Positions 16,247-17,887 of a stretch of DNA of 17,887 nucleotides are shown piece after piece (positions within the stretch are counted from its first letter, which is position 1; each line of letters starts with the position of its first letter). Made by a program: the position numbers and the translations under genes. Below the pieces are notes generated by a model. It was not told where the DNA came from, ran no database searches, and saw nothing but the letters and a program-made list of their open reading frames with translations. Source of the stretch: Sandarakinorhabdus sp. (GTDB lineage Bacteria; Pseudomonadota; Alphaproteobacteria; Sphingomonadales; Sphingomonadaceae); the NCBI GenBank assembly GCA_025458465.1, contig JALOSK010000035.1, positions 1-17,887 on the forward strand, in the 5' to 3' direction.

Positions 16247-16579
16247 ATGCCGAACACCATGAACATGACCGATCATCTTGCCGAGTTCGAGGCCAACGCG
16301 AGTGAAGCTGCGAGGCTGTTGAAAGCCTTGTCGAACGAACGGCGCTTGCTGATCCTGTGCCAGATCGGCGACGGCGAACGCTCGGTGGGTTCGCTGAAGG
16401 TGGGCCTGTCGCAATCGGCGCTGTCCCAGCATCTGGCGCTCCTGCGCGAGGAAGGGCTGGTCGCTACCCGCCGCGATGCGCAGACCATCTACTACCGCAT
16501 CGCCAATCCCGCAGTGCTGAAGGTGATCGCCACCCTGTCTGACATCTACTGCCCGGCTGCCGCACGCGTGGCCGCATAA
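16247..16579 (+). CDS. bigR: ArsR-family repressor, BigR/SqrR-like persulfide sensor
   Basis: A 110-residue winged-helix protein. Helices 1-2 cover about 12-42 (ARLLKALSNERRLLILCQI), the recognition helix is near 53-68 (GLSQSALSQHLALLREEG) and the wing is VATRRDAQTIYYRI (72-85). Cys38 (LLILCQ) and Cys102 (DIYCP) fall at the places of the two sensing cysteines of BigR and SqrR, which form a di- or tetrasulfide bridge with persulfides and release DNA. The metal-binding ELCVCDL-type motif of ArsR/SmtB arsenic and zinc sensors is absent. ATG 16247 follows AAGGG by four bases; ATGs at 16259 and 16265 are alternatives. The exporter gene begins six bases after the stop. Confidence 0.88.
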   Translation: MPNTMNMTDHLAEFEANASEAARLLKALSNERRLLILCQIGDGERSVGSLKVGLSQSALSQHLALLREEGLVATRRDAQTIYYRIANPAVLKVIATLSDIYCPAAARVAA

Positions 16580-16585
16580 CAGGCG

Positions 16586-17353
16586 ATGGAACTGGGGCTT
16601 CCAGCCGCGGTGGCCGGCGGGGCGGTGATCGCCCTTTTGCTGGGGCTGTTCGGCGGCGGCGGTTCCGTGCTGGCAACGCCGCTGCTGCTCTATGTCGTGG
16701 GCATCCATGACCCGCACGTGGCCATCGGCACCGGGGCGGCGGCCGTTGCGGTGAATGCCGGGGCCAACCTGGCCGTGCAGGCGCGTTCGGGGCAGGTGAA
16801 ATGGCCGTGCGCCATCAGTTTTGCCGCAGCAGGTCTTGCCGGTTCGCTGGCTGGCGCAGCCTTGGCCCAGAAAGTTGATGGCCAGGCGCTGCTGGGGGCC
16901 TTTGCGGTGGCCATGCTGGCCGTTGGTGCCGCCATGCTGCGCCCACCGCGCAGCGCCGGCAACGCGAATGTGCATCTGGACATGGCAATCACCCTGAAGC
17001 TGGTGCCCGCCGGCCTGGGCGTGGGCCTTGCCGCCGGTTTCTTCGGCATTGGCGGCGGCTTCCTGATCGTGCCGGGCCTGATGGCCGCCACCGGCATGAC
17101 GCTGGCCAGCGCGGCGGCCTCGTCCCTGCTGTCGGTGCTGGTGTTCGGCATTGCGACCGCCGGCACCTATGCGGTGGCCGGCCGGGTGGACGTGCCGGCC
17201 TTGCTGGCGATGATTGCCGGCGGCGCCATCGGCGTGCTGATCGCCCGGCCATTGGCGCCCAGGCTGGCAGGCCGCGTGCTGCTGGCGCGGCGGCTGTTCG
17301 CCGGCATGGTGATCCTCACCGCGCTCTATGTCGGCTGGAAGGCGTTTGCCTGA
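16586..17353 (+). CDS. TauE/SafE-family sulfite/sulfonate exporter
   Basis: A 255-residue permease with about eight hydrophobic segments in two inverted-repeat halves, each opening with a glycine-rich motif: GLFGGGGSVLATPLLLY (about 20-36) and GFFGIGGGFLIVPGLM (about 151-166). This doubled signature defines TauE/SafE. Members export sulfite, sulfoacetate or related anions. Next to a persulfide dioxygenase-like enzyme, sulfite export is the natural guess, since that enzyme class makes sulfite. It starts six bases after bigR and is probably co-transcribed and under the same repressor. Its TGA stop (17351-17353) directly touches the stop of the convergent RND gene. Confidence 0.92.
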   Translation: MELGLPAAVAGGAVIALLLGLFGGGGSVLATPLLLYVVGIHDPHVAIGTGAAAVAVNAGANLAVQARSGQVKWPCAISFAAAGLAGSLAGAALAQKVDGQALLGAFAVAMLAVGAAMLRPPRSAGNANVHLDMAITLKLVPAGLGVGLAAGFFGIGGGFLIVPGLMAATGMTLASAAASSLLSVLVFGIATAGTYAVAGRVDVPALLAMIAGGAIGVLIARPLAPRLAGRVLLARRLFAGMVILTALYVGWKAFA

Positions 17354-17887
17354 TCAGTGCACGGTGGCCGGCGGCGTCCCCATCGGCAGCCCATCATCGC
17401 GCAGCACGAAATAGATCGCCGGAATCACCAGCAGGGTGAGCAGCGTTGAGCTGGCCAGCCCGAACAGCAGCGAGATGGCCAGGCCCTGGAAGATCGGATC
17501 GGTGAGGATGGTGGCCGCACCGATCATCGCCGCTGCCGCCGTCAGCACGATCGGCTTCACGCGGATCGACCCCGCCTCGATCAGCACCTGCCGCAGCGGC
17601 TTGCCTGGCGCCTTGGCATGGCGGATGAAATCCACCAAAAGGATGGAGTTGCGCACGATGATGCCGGCCAGCGCGATGAAACCGATCATCGACGTGGCGG
17701 TGAACGGCGCACCGAAGATCCAGTGGCCGATGACGATGCCGATGAGGGTGAGCGGCACCGGCACCAGGATCACCAGCGGCAGCCGGAAGCTGCCGAACTG
17801 GCCGACCACCAGCATGTAGATGCCGATCAGCGCGACGCCGAAGGCCGCGCCCATGTCGCGGAAGGTCACCCAGGTGATTTCCCACTC
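17354..17887 (-). CDS. RND efflux transporter permease subunit, C-terminal part
   Basis: 177 residues of a larger protein that continues beyond the right edge; RND permeases are usually over 1000 residues. The visible part begins EWEITWVTFRDMG and contains the last membrane segments of an ACR_tran protein. These include GAAFGVALIGIYMLVVGQF, then SMIGFIALAGIIVRNSILLV, then VLTAAAAMIGAATILTDPIF and a final helix ending LVIPAIYFVLRDD. It pumps substrates across the inner membrane with a periplasmic adaptor and outer-membrane channel; the substrate cannot be inferred. The in-frame GTG at 17869 is internal, not a start. Its stop codon directly abuts that of the TauE/SafE gene. Confidence 0.9.
   Translation of the reverse strand, partial: EWEITWVTFRDMGAAFGVALIGIYMLVVGQFGSFRLPLVILVPVPLTLIGIVIGHWIFGAPFTATSMIGFIALAGIIVRNSILLVDFIRHAKAPGKPLRQVLIEAGSIRVKPIVLTAAAAMIGAATILTDPIFQGLAISLLFGLASSTLLTLLVIPAIYFVLRDDGLPMGTPPATVH

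Overview
The window is GC-rich, densely coded chromosomal DNA, almost certainly from an alphaproteobacterium and probably Sphingomonadales. The grounds are the strong G/C bias at third codon positions, the recG / sdhE / mfd gene order, an AlgC/PgmG-type phosphohexomutase and the style of the proteins; no marker was searched, so the placement is inference. No transposase, integrase, phage gene or CRISPR array was seen.

Layout. (1) 1-4281, plus strand: the last codons of an unidentified gene, a small membrane protein with a J domain, a phosphomannomutase/phosphoglucomutase, a second J-domain protein (glycine-rich anchor, TerB-like middle), a DMT/EamA permease and an Amidase_2 N-acetylmuramoyl-L-alanine amidase. 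The last three overlap by 1-4 bases and look like one translationally coupled operon. (2) 4282-5322: a DUF6522-like small gene on the minus strand with its own intrinsic terminator, and divergent from it the RNase P RNA gene rnpB, not coding, with a perfect 12-bp terminator hairpin. (3) 5323-11335: recG on the minus strand, interrupted by a frameshift, divergent from sdhE and mfd, which overlap by 4 bases. (4) 11352-15298: a REC-like / degenerate GGDEF / intact EAL protein (minus), then moaA and nadK (plus) and a tRNA-Asn gene whose leader and trailer are complementary. (5) 15328-17887: an H2S/persulfide-response cassette of the bigR type, made of a metallo-beta-lactamase-fold hydrolase (minus), a divergent ArsR-family repressor with the two-cysteine pattern of BigR/SqrR, and a TauE/SafE exporter; then the C-terminal part of an RND efflux pump on the minus strand.

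How the parts fit. Regions 1-4 are mostly housekeeping: envelope sugar precursors and peptidoglycan turnover, tRNA processing, DNA repair (RecG, Mfd), flavinylation of succinate dehydrogenase (SdhE), molybdenum cofactor, NADP and c-di-GMP turnover. Region 5 is the clearest accessory function. The repressor would sense persulfide through its cysteine pair and release a compact palindromic operator carrying two mirror-image promoters, giving expression of a sulfur dioxygenase-like enzyme on one side and a sulfite/sulfonate exporter on the other.

The observations most worth checking are the recG frameshift, the mirrored bigR-type promoter/operator, the extended leader-trailer helix around tRNA-Asn, and the 14-bp palindrome in front of the EAL gene. 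I did not find a system that I would call wholly undescribed.
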